NCBI GenBank assembly: GCA_009991425.1
Contig: JAACWH010000028.1
Location: 44,893 to 108,892 of the forward strand
Length of the DNA: 64,000 nucleotides
Source: Leptospira sp.
GTDB taxonomy: Bacteria > Spirochaetota > Leptospiria > Leptospirales > Leptospiraceae
Direction: 5' to 3'
Shown here in pieces: positions 57,236 through 64,000 of this stretch; within the stretch, counting starts at the first letter, position 1, and the number at the start of each line of letters is the position of its first letter. The notes beneath the pieces are model-generated. The model was not told where the DNA came from. It worked only from the letters and a program-made list of their open reading frames with translations, and made no database searches. Made by a program: the position numbers and the translations under genes.

Positions 57236-57252
57236 CAAGTAATTTTTACTTG
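57236..57252. promoter_or_regulatory. Perfect 17-base dyad between divergent genes
   Basis: CAAGTAA (57236-57242) and TTACTTG (57246-57252) are separated by TTT. It lies about 45 bases before the rubrerythrin-like start, next to the AT-rich ATTATATAG stretch that could be its -10. An oxidative-stress or metal regulator is possible. Confidence 0.35.
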
Positions 57253-57296
57253 CTCATCATATTATATAGATAAGATAAGAGCAGGGGAAATTGGCT

Positions 57297-58076
57297 ATGA
57301 AATCATTAAACAAAACTACATACCTGGAAGCAGTTGCAGCAGCTATTGAACATGAAGTAAAATCTTTCAACTTCTTTCTAGGTTTGAGTGATCAGCTAAA
57401 GCCTGGAGCAACCAAAGAATTATTCCAGCAACTTGCTGCTGATGGAGATGAACACATTGTCTTCATAAAAGATATTTATAAGCAGGCTGAAGGAAAGGAA
57501 TTACCTAATCTCAAGACTCTCTCTGAAATTCATAAATTCCATTCTAGTACAATCCAGAAGCTAATGGAAAAATTAGAAAGAAATATGAACCAAACAATAG
57601 AAACTGATGAACGGAAAGCCCTAGAACTGGCAGTTGCTCATGGTGAAGATGCTAAGAAATTCTATAGCAAGGTTAAAGATAAATTTCCTGACCCGAAGAT
57701 TAATATTTTATTTTCTAGAATGCAAGATTTCATAGATACAAATACTCATTTAATTGAAGCACAAATCATGGCGATGGGTCAATCCTCACAAGCAGATGCT
57801 CAGTTCTTTTGGGAAGATGAAGCCTTAATGAAAGAAGCAGCAGTTGGAACCCCAAGGAAACAAAAAGATAGCGGAAAGCCAAGTAAAGCTAAACCAAAGG
57901 CTAAGTCTAAAGAAAAAACGAAAACAGTAAAGCCATCAACTCAATCTAAAAAAAGTAAACCCAAACCCAAATCAAAAACGAAAGTAAAATCATCTCAAAC
58001 AAAATCCGCAGCTAAACCCAAAAAACAACCCAAGAAAAAATCAGTTAAGAAAACTGTTAAGAAGAAGAAAAAGTGA
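57297..58076 (+). CDS. Rubrerythrin/ferritin-like protein with Lys-rich histone-like tail
   Basis: About 259 residues from ATG 57297, 9 bases after AGGGG (a TTG at 57291 is the alternative). Residues 5-160 form a ferritin-like four-helix domain: VAAAIEHEVKSFNFFLGL, AADGDEHIVFIKDIY, AVAHGEDAKKFYSKVKD and THLIEAQIMAMG, with Glu/His ligands for a di-iron site. From about residue 190 the chain becomes a Lys/Pro/Ser tail like histone H1 or AlgP (KPKAKSKEKTKTVKPS). I infer DNA or polyanion binding, perhaps Dps-like protection. The stop overlaps the next gene by 4 bases. Confidence 0.78.
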   Translation: MKSLNKTTYLEAVAAAIEHEVKSFNFFLGLSDQLKPGATKELFQQLAADGDEHIVFIKDIYKQAEGKELPNLKTLSEIHKFHSSTIQKLMEKLERNMNQTIETDERKALELAVAHGEDAKKFYSKVKDKFPDPKINILFSRMQDFIDTNTHLIEAQIMAMGQSSQADAQFFWEDEALMKEAAVGTPRKQKDSGKPSKAKPKAKSKEKTKTVKPSTQSKKSKPKPKSKTKVKSSQTKSAAKPKKQPKKKSVKKTVKKKKK

Positions 58077-58552
58077 AGTATAAAGTAACACAAAAATTTG
58101 AAGTCCCTTTAGATAAACTCCTGCATGCAAGAGAAGACAGATACAAACATTTAGATCAGTTCCCAGACCTAAAGAATGTTTCTTTGATTGAAGAGAAGAA
58201 AGAGGGAAACAAAATTTTCCAGACTCGGAAGATTGATCTTGGTGCCTCACTTCCTCCCATTTTAGCATCTGCTCTTTCAGAACCTTGCTTGATGGAAGAT
58301 TCTACTTTTTTTACAGACACATTAGTTCATGAGTTTAAACTTTTCCCACCTGAAAAGGAAAACGTGGTAACTATCAAAGGGGTATCTGTTTACAAAAAAG
58401 TAGATGAGAATAATTCTGAACGTGTTTACGAAGTGGAAGTGAAATCTAAGGTTCTTTTCATAGCACCAGCTATTGAGTTAGCGATTGAAGGAATCCACAA
58501 ACATAGTCTTGAAAAGGATATGAATTCTATTCGTAAGTTTTTGAATATATAG
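58073..58552 (+). CDS. DUF2505-like SRPBCC-fold protein
   Basis: 159 residues, cytoplasmic. It starts at GTG 58073, overlapping the previous stop (GTGA), and reads MKYKVTQKFEVPLDKLLHAR. The pattern of long strands (FTDTLVHEFKLFPPEKENVV, YEVEVKSKVLFIAPAIELAI) and a C-terminal amphipathic helix (EGIHKHSLEKDMNSIRKFL) fits the DUF2505/SRPBCC lipid-binding-like fold. Function unknown. It is translationally coupled to the ferritin-like protein, which hints at a shared stress role. Confidence 0.6.
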   Translation: MKYKVTQKFEVPLDKLLHAREDRYKHLDQFPDLKNVSLIEEKKEGNKIFQTRKIDLGASLPPILASALSEPCLMEDSTFFTDTLVHEFKLFPPEKENVVTIKGVSVYKKVDENNSERVYEVEVKSKVLFIAPAIELAIEGIHKHSLEKDMNSIRKFLNI

Positions 58553-58599
58553 TTCTCAATAAATGAAGTATTTTCTTAGGTCTGAAAATTAGTTTCTAA

Positions 58600-59055
58600 A
58601 TGGATGGCATTCGAATTCAGAAACTTGGTCCTAAGGAAATTACAAATTTCATAGAACTCATTCTTATTTTTGAAGATGTCTTTGAGATGGAAGAATTCAA
58701 TCTTCCTAATGAATTGCATTTTCAAAATCTTCTGAGTAAAGAAGACTTTATAGTTTTTGTGGCAACCAAAGACAATAAAGTTATCGCGGGCTTGACGGCT
58801 TATATTTTACCACAATACTACTCCGCTAAACCTTCTGTTTATATCTATGATATAGCTGTCCAAACTGATTTCCAAAGGAAAGGATTAGGCTCTGATTTAC
58901 TTAAAGAATTGAATAATTACTGTAACGATAAGGGGATGAAGGAAATTTTTGTTCAGGCAGATTTAGAAGATCATCATGCAATAGAATTTTATAGAGCAAA
59001 TGGTGGTAGTCCAATGAGTGTTGTTCATTTTACTTATCTATTAAACCCATCATAA
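58600..59055 (+). CDS. GNAT acetyltransferase similar to AAC(3)-I
   Basis: 151 residues forming a complete GNAT domain. The acetyl-CoA loop is QTDFQRKGLGSDLLKEL. The surrounding FVATKDNKVIAGLTAYILPQ, YSAKPSVYIYDIAVQTDFQR and MKEIFVQADLEDHHAIEFYR run close to the AAC(3)-I aminoglycoside acetyltransferase subfamily, including the QAD-x-x-D-D-H-AI stretch. Whether it acts on aminoglycosides or a native amine is unknown; no integron or transposon signs are near. It lies 47 bases after the DUF2505-like gene. Confidence 0.72.
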   Translation: MDGIRIQKLGPKEITNFIELILIFEDVFEMEEFNLPNELHFQNLLSKEDFIVFVATKDNKVIAGLTAYILPQYYSAKPSVYIYDIAVQTDFQRKGLGSDLLKELNNYCNDKGMKEIFVQADLEDHHAIEFYRANGGSPMSVVHFTYLLNPS

Positions 59056-59072
59056 ATTTGATAAATGAACAA

Positions 59073-59110
59073 AGAAAGAGAAAGTCATAAAAATACTTTC
59101 CCTCTCTCTT
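59073..59110. terminator. Possible bidirectional terminator
   Basis: AGAAAGT (59079-59085 region) pairs with ACTTTC (59095-59100) across an AT-rich loop, with an imperfect purine/pyrimidine extension. Pyrimidine runs follow on both strands. It lies between two convergent genes. The stem is weak. Confidence 0.3.
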
Positions 59111-59143
59111 ATTCAAATAACAGTTAATACAATTAGAGTAAAA

Positions 59144-59770
59144 TTATTTTACTTTAAGATCTAACTTCAGATTGATAGTATCGTTAATCAAATCATCCGG
59201 CATACCCTTGTAAACGATTCCCCACTGTTGTCTGTTGATTTCTGCTGTTCCCGTTGCAGAGGAAGGCTTTCCATTCTCGAAAACTACATTTGCAGGAAAA
59301 GTAATTCCTTTAGAAATTCCTTTTAGAGTTAAATTTCCTCTTACATCATATGCATTTTCAGTCTTAGTTACAGATGCAATTTCGAAAGTTCCTTCTGGGA
59401 ATTTACCAACTTCGAAAAAATCAGTATCCTTCAAGTGACCTTCTAATTTTTCTTTGTATTCTCCAGTCATATCTTTATCTTCGATTGTAGGCATATCAAT
59501 TACAAATTTACCACCAGTGATGATTTCACCGTCTGCTGTTAAGCTTCCTGATTTTAAATTCACAGTTCCATTATGAGAACCTGTTACCTTCGATGCTCCC
59601 CATTCTATAATTGATGCGTTCGTATCGATTTCATAGCTAGTCCCTTTGCCAGTTTCAACAGGATATACATCTCCCGCCAACTGTGCCGGTGCATTTCCTT
59701 TACAAGCTACCAATGTAGCAACTACTGCAATACTAGATACAATCAATGCTTTTGAAAATAAATGTTTCAT
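59144..59770 (-). CDS. YceI-family lipoprotein
   Basis: 208 residues from ATG 59770, chosen because AGGAG lies 10 bases upstream (a TTG 9 bases earlier has no proper spacing). Signal peptide with lipobox: SSIAVVATLVACKGN. The mature domain is a YceI lipocalin-like barrel: YEIDTNASIIEWGASKVTGS, HNGTVNLKSGSL, GKFVIDMPTIEDKDM, FPEGTFEIASVTK and VRGNLTLKGISKGI. YceI proteins bind isoprenoid-like lipids in the periplasm; anchoring to a lipoprotein fits an envelope stress or lipid-carrier role. Confidence 0.9.
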   Translation of the reverse strand: MKHLFSKALIVSSIAVVATLVACKGNAPAQLAGDVYPVETGKGTSYEIDTNASIIEWGASKVTGSHNGTVNLKSGSLTADGEIITGGKFVIDMPTIEDKDMTGEYKEKLEGHLKDTDFFEVGKFPEGTFEIASVTKTENAYDVRGNLTLKGISKGITFPANVVFENGKPSSATGTAEINRQQWGIVYKGMPDDLINDTINLKLDLKVK

Positions 59771-59836
59771 TTCAATCAAACTCCTAAATTAGTTTAAGAC
59801 TAAACTATTTAATATGGGTTTAAATGCAATAAAAAA

Positions 59837-61387
59837 TTATTCAGCTAAGAAGGGATGTCCACATACGGAAATTGGGTTGGTTGATGAAGGATTACCCTTT
59901 TGAAAACTAGATGCATGATCTTTTACAAAATCTCGGCTCCATGAATTCCACCTTCCACCTAATTTAGAGGATCCAATAAACTCATTGGGAGAATTAGAAT
60001 TAGTTCCCTGAGCATCCCGTTGGAGGAAGATTCTGGCATTGGACTCGGAAAAAAGTAGAGTATGAGATGACGGATTGCTTATCGATGTAATCTTATCGCT
60101 ACCTGTAATTGCTTGGACAGTTGCATCAACATTTACTGCATTAGCAACCCGAACTCCAGCCGAAGCGGCAATTCTGGATGGTATATCACTTTGGATTGGG
60201 AAAGTATTTGCGCTTGCAGTTGTTAATGTGCTTGAGAGTGGATAGCTAGTTACTAATGATGTTAGGTTAATATTCGTGCTTGGATTTCCTGATCGTACAA
60301 CTGGATTATTCGTACTTCCAGGAATCATTTGTAGCCAAAAGGAATTCAGTATTCTTAAGAAGGCTTCAGAATCAGAAGACCCGATATTAGTATCAAAAGA
60401 ATTTGCCTCTCTGAAAAGTTGCATAAGATTCAATATATTATTGCCTCGAATATTCGAATTATTTCCATTCACATTGGAAAAGAAGAAATTCCTTTTAGAT
60501 TCTTGACTTGTTCCTGCATTGTCATAAAGGTAACGCATGAAAGCGTAGGCATAGGCATATTGCTTCAATATATAGCTTGAATCATTGCTTGGATTGGTTG
60601 ACCATTCAAGTAAGGACACTCCATTTCCTCCTCCGCTGCAAGGCGAATCAGTAGCACCATGGAAACAACGTATCCGACTTGATTGTGGTCCAAAACCTCC
60701 TAGGTCGCTTGCTACTTCAGATGTACCTTCATTGATCCAAATATCATCAGTTATTCCAACTAGTTGAGTTCTCGGGAAACGAATTAGGTGTTGGTATTCA
60801 TGAGCAACTGTAGATTCGAAAGCATTTGGATCTCGACCTATTAAAGAGACTAGTTCTTTGCCATCCATATATAGGATTTCTCTACGATTGTTGGATGAGG
60901 AGACACCATTTGCTAAATCATTTGGATCGAAAAATCCCGCAACAAATGGCCCATTAACTTGGGCTCCATCTCGAATGTCTAGAATAAAAATATCAATTCG
61001 TCCATCTTGGTTGATATCACTTGGCTGGCCAAATATGCTAGTTAGCAATGGATGGATTTTTGTATCAAAGTCATTTGCAATTAAATTTATATCTAACTTT
61101 AGATTTAAACCATTCTCTACGTAGATATTTGCATGTTGGCTAGTAATAACTTTAGTAGCAGGTATACATTCAGTTCGATTCGTTGTTACATTTCTCGCCC
61201 AAAGTCCATTTGTACAAAAAGCTAGGCTAAGGAGATAAAGTCCTAGTAGATCTTGTAAAACTTGGTCTTGGGAGTTTTCTTTGTTGGAGAATGGGAGTGC
61301 ACATTGAATATGGATGAAGATGGTGCAAATGAAAATTAAGATACTGCGACGTGTTGTAGTTAGATTTTTAATATCTTTGATTCTCAT
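59837..61387 (-). CDS. M30 (hyicolysin-like) zinc metallopeptidase lipoprotein
   Basis: About 516 residues from ATG 61387; a TTG at 61417 also opens the frame. Signal peptide and lipobox: SILIFICTIFIHIQCALPF. The zinc site is HEYQH in VAHEYQHLIRF, followed by WINEGTSEVASDLGG where the third ligand Glu lies. Calcium-like loops DINQDGRIDIFILD precede it. These are the marks of M30 peptidases such as hyicolysin. The C-terminal 200 residues are Ser/Asn-rich with beta repeats. The 5' end overlaps, antisense, the start of the divergent gene at 61314. Confidence 0.85.
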   Translation of the reverse strand: MRIKDIKNLTTTRRSILIFICTIFIHIQCALPFSNKENSQDQVLQDLLGLYLLSLAFCTNGLWARNVTTNRTECIPATKVITSQHANIYVENGLNLKLDINLIANDFDTKIHPLLTSIFGQPSDINQDGRIDIFILDIRDGAQVNGPFVAGFFDPNDLANGVSSSNNRREILYMDGKELVSLIGRDPNAFESTVAHEYQHLIRFPRTQLVGITDDIWINEGTSEVASDLGGFGPQSSRIRCFHGATDSPCSGGGNGVSLLEWSTNPSNDSSYILKQYAYAYAFMRYLYDNAGTSQESKRNFFFSNVNGNNSNIRGNNILNLMQLFREANSFDTNIGSSDSEAFLRILNSFWLQMIPGSTNNPVVRSGNPSTNINLTSLVTSYPLSSTLTTASANTFPIQSDIPSRIAASAGVRVANAVNVDATVQAITGSDKITSISNPSSHTLLFSESNARIFLQRDAQGTNSNSPNEFIGSSKLGGRWNSWSRDFVKDHASSFQKGNPSSTNPISVCGHPFLAE

Positions 61388-62069
61388 CTTGGAATTCCAA
61401 TCCCCAATATCCAGCAAGAATCTAAAAGATTCCGAAAGTTCTAATATAAGTTGGGCTAGCGATTATTTCACTGAAATTATCGGTTTAGTTAATAGTTCCT
61501 ACACCCAACATCTTAGACTACATAAAAATGGAAAATTCCAACTCTTCCGTATTCTTTTGCATCCTGGAAAAAATTGGGAAGAATCCAGATATGAAGGAAA
61601 GTGGAAGCCTATTTCATCAGATAGAATCATTTTAAATCCTTCATCATGCAGAATATATACCAGTAGAAGCCTTTTAGACAGACGTGCATTGACACGGGCA
61701 TTTGACTGTGATCATATAGAAATGGAATTTACTCGCTTATCATCCTTTAATAAATACCATCCACAATTAGAAAGTTTCGAATTACGACCGGATCAGTATG
61801 GTAGCTTGCATGGCGAAAAGATGAATCGATTTAAGAATAGAAGCAATACACAATTAGCAGTTGTTCTTTCTATAAATAAAGAATTAATAGCCTGGGGCAT
61901 TGGACTAAGATTTTATAAGCCCATGCAAAAAGGTAAAATTATTTCTGATGATGGAATATTTCTACAAGATATTATTCTTGATGAAGTAGTTGAAACTAGT
62001 TTTCGCTTTAGTGGTACAAAAACAAATTCTATTAAGATTGGAGATCTTATCCATTTGCCTAAAAGATAA
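61314..62069 (+). CDS. Hypothetical exported protein, 5' end antisense to the M30 peptidase
   Basis: 251 residues from ATG 61314 (ATG 61329 is an alternative). A basic start and hydrophobic stretch (RRVVVRFLISLILILEFQSP) form a signal peptide without a clear lipobox. The mature part is beta-rich with a lysine/arginine bias (LHKNGKFQLFRILLHPGKNW, DRIILNPSSCRIYTSRSL) and two Cys. No family recognised. Its first 59-74 bases lie opposite the signal-peptide region of the M30 gene, so both signal peptides would be coded by the two strands of the same DNA. Confidence 0.6.
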   Translation: MKMVQMKIKILRRVVVRFLISLILILEFQSPISSKNLKDSESSNISWASDYFTEIIGLVNSSYTQHLRLHKNGKFQLFRILLHPGKNWEESRYEGKWKPISSDRIILNPSSCRIYTSRSLLDRRALTRAFDCDHIEMEFTRLSSFNKYHPQLESFELRPDQYGSLHGEKMNRFKNRSNTQLAVVLSINKELIAWGIGLRFYKPMQKGKIISDDGIFLQDIILDEVVETSFRFSGTKTNSIKIGDLIHLPKR

Positions 62070-62131
62070 TTAGGAAAAAAAGTAGTTCGCATTTTGAAGT
62101 AAAAAAAGGAAAAATATTTTTCAATTTGAAA

Positions 62132-63541
62132 TTAGATTTTAAAGCTTAAGGTACAACTTAGCCCATTATCATTTATGATTTTATATTTACCTTTCAATTG
62201 ACTTGTATAAGTTTTGAGTAACAAAAATCCAAATCCGGTTTGGTTGAAGTCAAAATCAGTTGGTAAACCTATCCCATCATCTTGATATTTTAATTCAAAA
62301 TAATCTTTATCTATAGTTAGTCGAATAGTTATTTTTCCCTTATCTTTTCCTTGGAAGGCATACTTCATAGAATTGATTATTAGTTCATTCAAGATTGCTC
62401 CGATGGGGAAAACTTTCTTATAATCTAGAACTATTTCATCAGATTCTATCTCCATTAATATTTTTTGATTAATATCAAATATATTCAAAATAGAAGTCGC
62501 AAGCTCTTCTATGTAATTTCGAAGAGAAAGCTCGTGTTGATTGGATGAGAATAATAATTTTTCATATACTTTCTTGAAAGCCTCAATTCTACCAATGGAT
62601 TCGTTTATGAAATCAATTGAATCTTTGCTTAAGTTTTTTTCAGATTGTAAATTAAAAATAGAAATCAATGAATTGAAGCTATTAGAAATCCTATGATAGA
62701 CTTCTTTTAATAGTATTTCTTTTTCATTAACTTGATTTTTAAGAGCTTCTTCTAGATTTTTGTAGTCACTAATATCAAATCCCGTCGAAAAGAAAAATTC
62801 ACCGAAAGGAACACTTGTCATCTTTAAGGTTTGCTTTGTCCCTGAAAAATAGGTTTCCCAAGTATAGGGCTGATTTTCCTTAAAGATTTTCTCAACTATG
62901 GGTTTAAATTGTGCAATAGGATCAGAATCGTGCCAGATTTCAGTTGCTGTTTTTCCAATTAGTTCGGCATTTGTTTTCGCCCATCCCTTCAGGCCGGCTG
63001 GATTTATATCTACTAGTCTCCAGTTTTGAATTTCACCTTCTTCATTTCGAATGCATTCCCAAAGATGAACTTCTTCATTCATATTCTCAAAAAGTTTATA
63101 AAATTTATCTTTTTGTATTCTTGCTTCATACTCTGCTTGCTTTAACGCGATATTTGCATTGAATAACTTTAGTGCCATTTTAATAGACGCGTCTAAAACA
63201 GTAATGCCTGAGTTTTTGACCACATAACCGTAGGAAGTTATTTTCTCTGTTGTTTTTACAATTTCTGGTTCGGTGTGTGAGGATAAGAAAATGATGGGAA
63301 TATCTTTTACTTTCAGAATTTGTTCCGCAGCTTGGGTTCCATTTAATCCAAGCCCCAAATCAATATCCATCAATATCAAATCTATATTGGAATTCGGATC
63401 GATAATTATTTGAATAGATGCTTCGCCACTTACAACATGACGGACATTATACCCATATGATTTTAATTGCAAAACCTCAGTTGCGGCTATCAAGAGTTCA
63501 TCTTCGACTAGAAGTATATTTGAACTTTGGTAGTTTTGCAT
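62132..63541 (-). CDS. Receiver-PAS-HisKA_2 sensor kinase
   Basis: 469 residues, soluble. A receiver domain (about 8-125; phospho-acceptor Asp in LILMDIDLGLG, Lys in YVVKNSG) is followed by a PAS domain (about 145-265; LWECIRNEEGEIQNWRLVDI) and a HisKA_2-type kinase (about 275-469; EVYHRISNSFNSLISIFNLQ in place of the HRVKN box, NELIINSMKYAFQ as the N-box, DDGIGLP as G1). An N-terminal receiver and no output domain suggest a phosphorelay hub controlled by another kinase. No partner gene is adjacent. Confidence 0.88.
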   Translation of the reverse strand: MQNYQSSNILLVEDELLIAATEVLQLKSYGYNVRHVVSGEASIQIIIDPNSNIDLILMDIDLGLGLNGTQAAEQILKVKDIPIIFLSSHTEPEIVKTTEKITSYGYVVKNSGITVLDASIKMALKLFNANIALKQAEYEARIQKDKFYKLFENMNEEVHLWECIRNEEGEIQNWRLVDINPAGLKGWAKTNAELIGKTATEIWHDSDPIAQFKPIVEKIFKENQPYTWETYFSGTKQTLKMTSVPFGEFFFSTGFDISDYKNLEEALKNQVNEKEILLKEVYHRISNSFNSLISIFNLQSEKNLSKDSIDFINESIGRIEAFKKVYEKLLFSSNQHELSLRNYIEELATSILNIFDINQKILMEIESDEIVLDYKKVFPIGAILNELIINSMKYAFQGKDKGKITIRLTIDKDYFELKYQDDGIGLPTDFDFNQTGFGFLLLKTYTSQLKGKYKIINDNGLSCTLSFKI

Positions 63542-63613
63542 TGAACTAATGTAATGAGTTCAAATTGAAATTCAAGAAATTTATTTCTAAAAATTAAGAA
63601 TATTTTAAAAAAA

Positions 63614-64000
63614 TCAAAAAATTGGGGATCTCCGTACGATTTTAACGTAAGGCATAGATTTTTGAAATTTTCTGATTTCTTCTTCTGGAATATCTAAGCC
63701 ATCAATACCAATATAATTTAAACTATTCATTCCATTAAGTGGTTCTATGCTTTTTATTTTTGTACCACCTATCCAAAGTTCTACTAAGTTCTTTTGCAAG
63801 GCTAACATTGATAAATCTTCAATCTCATTGTCTTCTAAACTCAACCTTCGAATTCTCGGAAAATTTTGAGTCCAAGTTAAATCAGTAATCTTTGTATTGT
63901 TTAGAAATAATTTATCTAAATTCGGAGCATCTCTCCAATCTTCCAAATCTGCATTTGAAATAAATGTTTGATTAGCATAAACTGTAGCAAGGTTGGGGTA
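63614..64000 (-). CDS. Leucine-rich-repeat protein (5' truncated by window end)
   Basis: The frame is open to the last base of the window, giving about 128 visible C-terminal residues. Repeats with L-x-x-L-x-L/I-x-x-N/T spacing follow one another: NLDKLFLNNTKITDLTWTQN, RIRRLSLEDNEIEDLSMLAL, VELWIGGTKIKSIEPLNG and SLNYIGIDGLDIPEEEIRKF. This is an SDS22- or bacterial-LRR-like array; the start and total length lie outside the window. A ligand-binding or protein-interaction role is likely. The gene ends YVKIVRRSPIF. Confidence 0.72.
   Translation of the reverse strand, partial: YPNLATVYANQTFISNADLEDWRDAPNLDKLFLNNTKITDLTWTQNFPRIRRLSLEDNEIEDLSMLALQKNLVELWIGGTKIKSIEPLNGMNSLNYIGIDGLDIPEEEIRKFQKSMPYVKIVRRSPIF

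Noticed and set aside
1..64000. CRISPR arrays, tRNA or rRNA genes, intact insertion sequences
   Set aside because: Scanning for regular direct repeats, cloverleaf-type sequences, conserved rRNA stretches and transposase motifs gave nothing convincing.

Overview
The window is low-GC DNA (roughly mid-30s % by eye) and looks like the chromosome of a spirochaete of the genus Leptospira or a very close relative. The reasons are the many lipoproteins with loose spirochaetal lipoboxes, frequent TTG/GTG starts behind clear Shine-Dalgarno sequences, a lipoprotein resembling the Leptospira TIGR04452 family, an M30-type secreted metallopeptidase, GLUG and choice-of-anchor-D surface lipoproteins, and several membrane-anchored signalling proteins. 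I see no rRNA, tRNA, CRISPR array, intact insertion sequence or prophage.

Layout. 1-5.7 kb: the 3' part of an EF-P lysine ligase (EpmA-like), a stand-alone RND transporter, and a TPP-riboswitch-controlled thiM-thiD salvage operon. 5.7-16.1 kb: an argB / GAF-GAF-PP2C phosphatase operon, a Nit1-type amidase, a class III adenylate cyclase, and an exbB-exbD-tonB operon ending in a papain-like protein whose catalytic Cys and His are both replaced. 16.1-22.1 kb: two related small lipoproteins, a GT-C glycosyltransferase, a TPR lipoprotein facing an LpoB-like lipoprotein, and a frameshifted membrane gene. 22.1-28.8 kb: the SAM cycle, with an ArsR-methyltransferase fusion regulator overlapping ahcY, a ferredoxin, and B12-dependent metH; AT-rich dyads lie upstream of both the regulator and metH.

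28.8-35.4 kb is an accessory stretch of SH3/TPR and ankyrin lipoproteins in which two genes are each broken by one in-frame stop, plus a membrane-bound AraC-type regulator. 35.7-38.8 kb holds a compact three-gene cassette (TPR-AAA+ ATPase, TPR membrane protein, small Cys-motif protein), the best candidate for an undescribed system. 38.9-46 kb is mostly small lineage-specific lipoproteins, an esterase and a membrane-DUF3293 fusion. 46-51.4 kb is a surface cluster: an anchor-domain lipoprotein, a subtilisin-like protease, a lipoprotein resembling a free-standing I9 inhibitor that overlaps the protease gene, and a GLUG lipoprotein. 51.4-64 kb has a DUF2855 protein, two sensor kinases, a methylmalonyl-CoA mutase small subunit without its partner, a rubrerythrin-like protein with a histone-like tail, an AAC(3)-I-like acetyltransferase, a YceI lipoprotein, an M30 metallopeptidase and a truncated leucine-rich-repeat gene.

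How the genes work together. ThiM/ThiD salvage thiamine precursors and B12-dependent MetH closes the methionine cycle with AhcY; both fit the known vitamin B1 and B12 requirement of leptospires. The ExbBD-TonB operon powers outer-membrane uptake. Much of the rest is envelope biology. At least three genes are visibly disrupted, all in poorly conserved lipoprotein or membrane families, which suggests ongoing decay or sequence errors in the accessory portion. All functional statements rest on reading the sequence and remembered family motifs; no database search was run.
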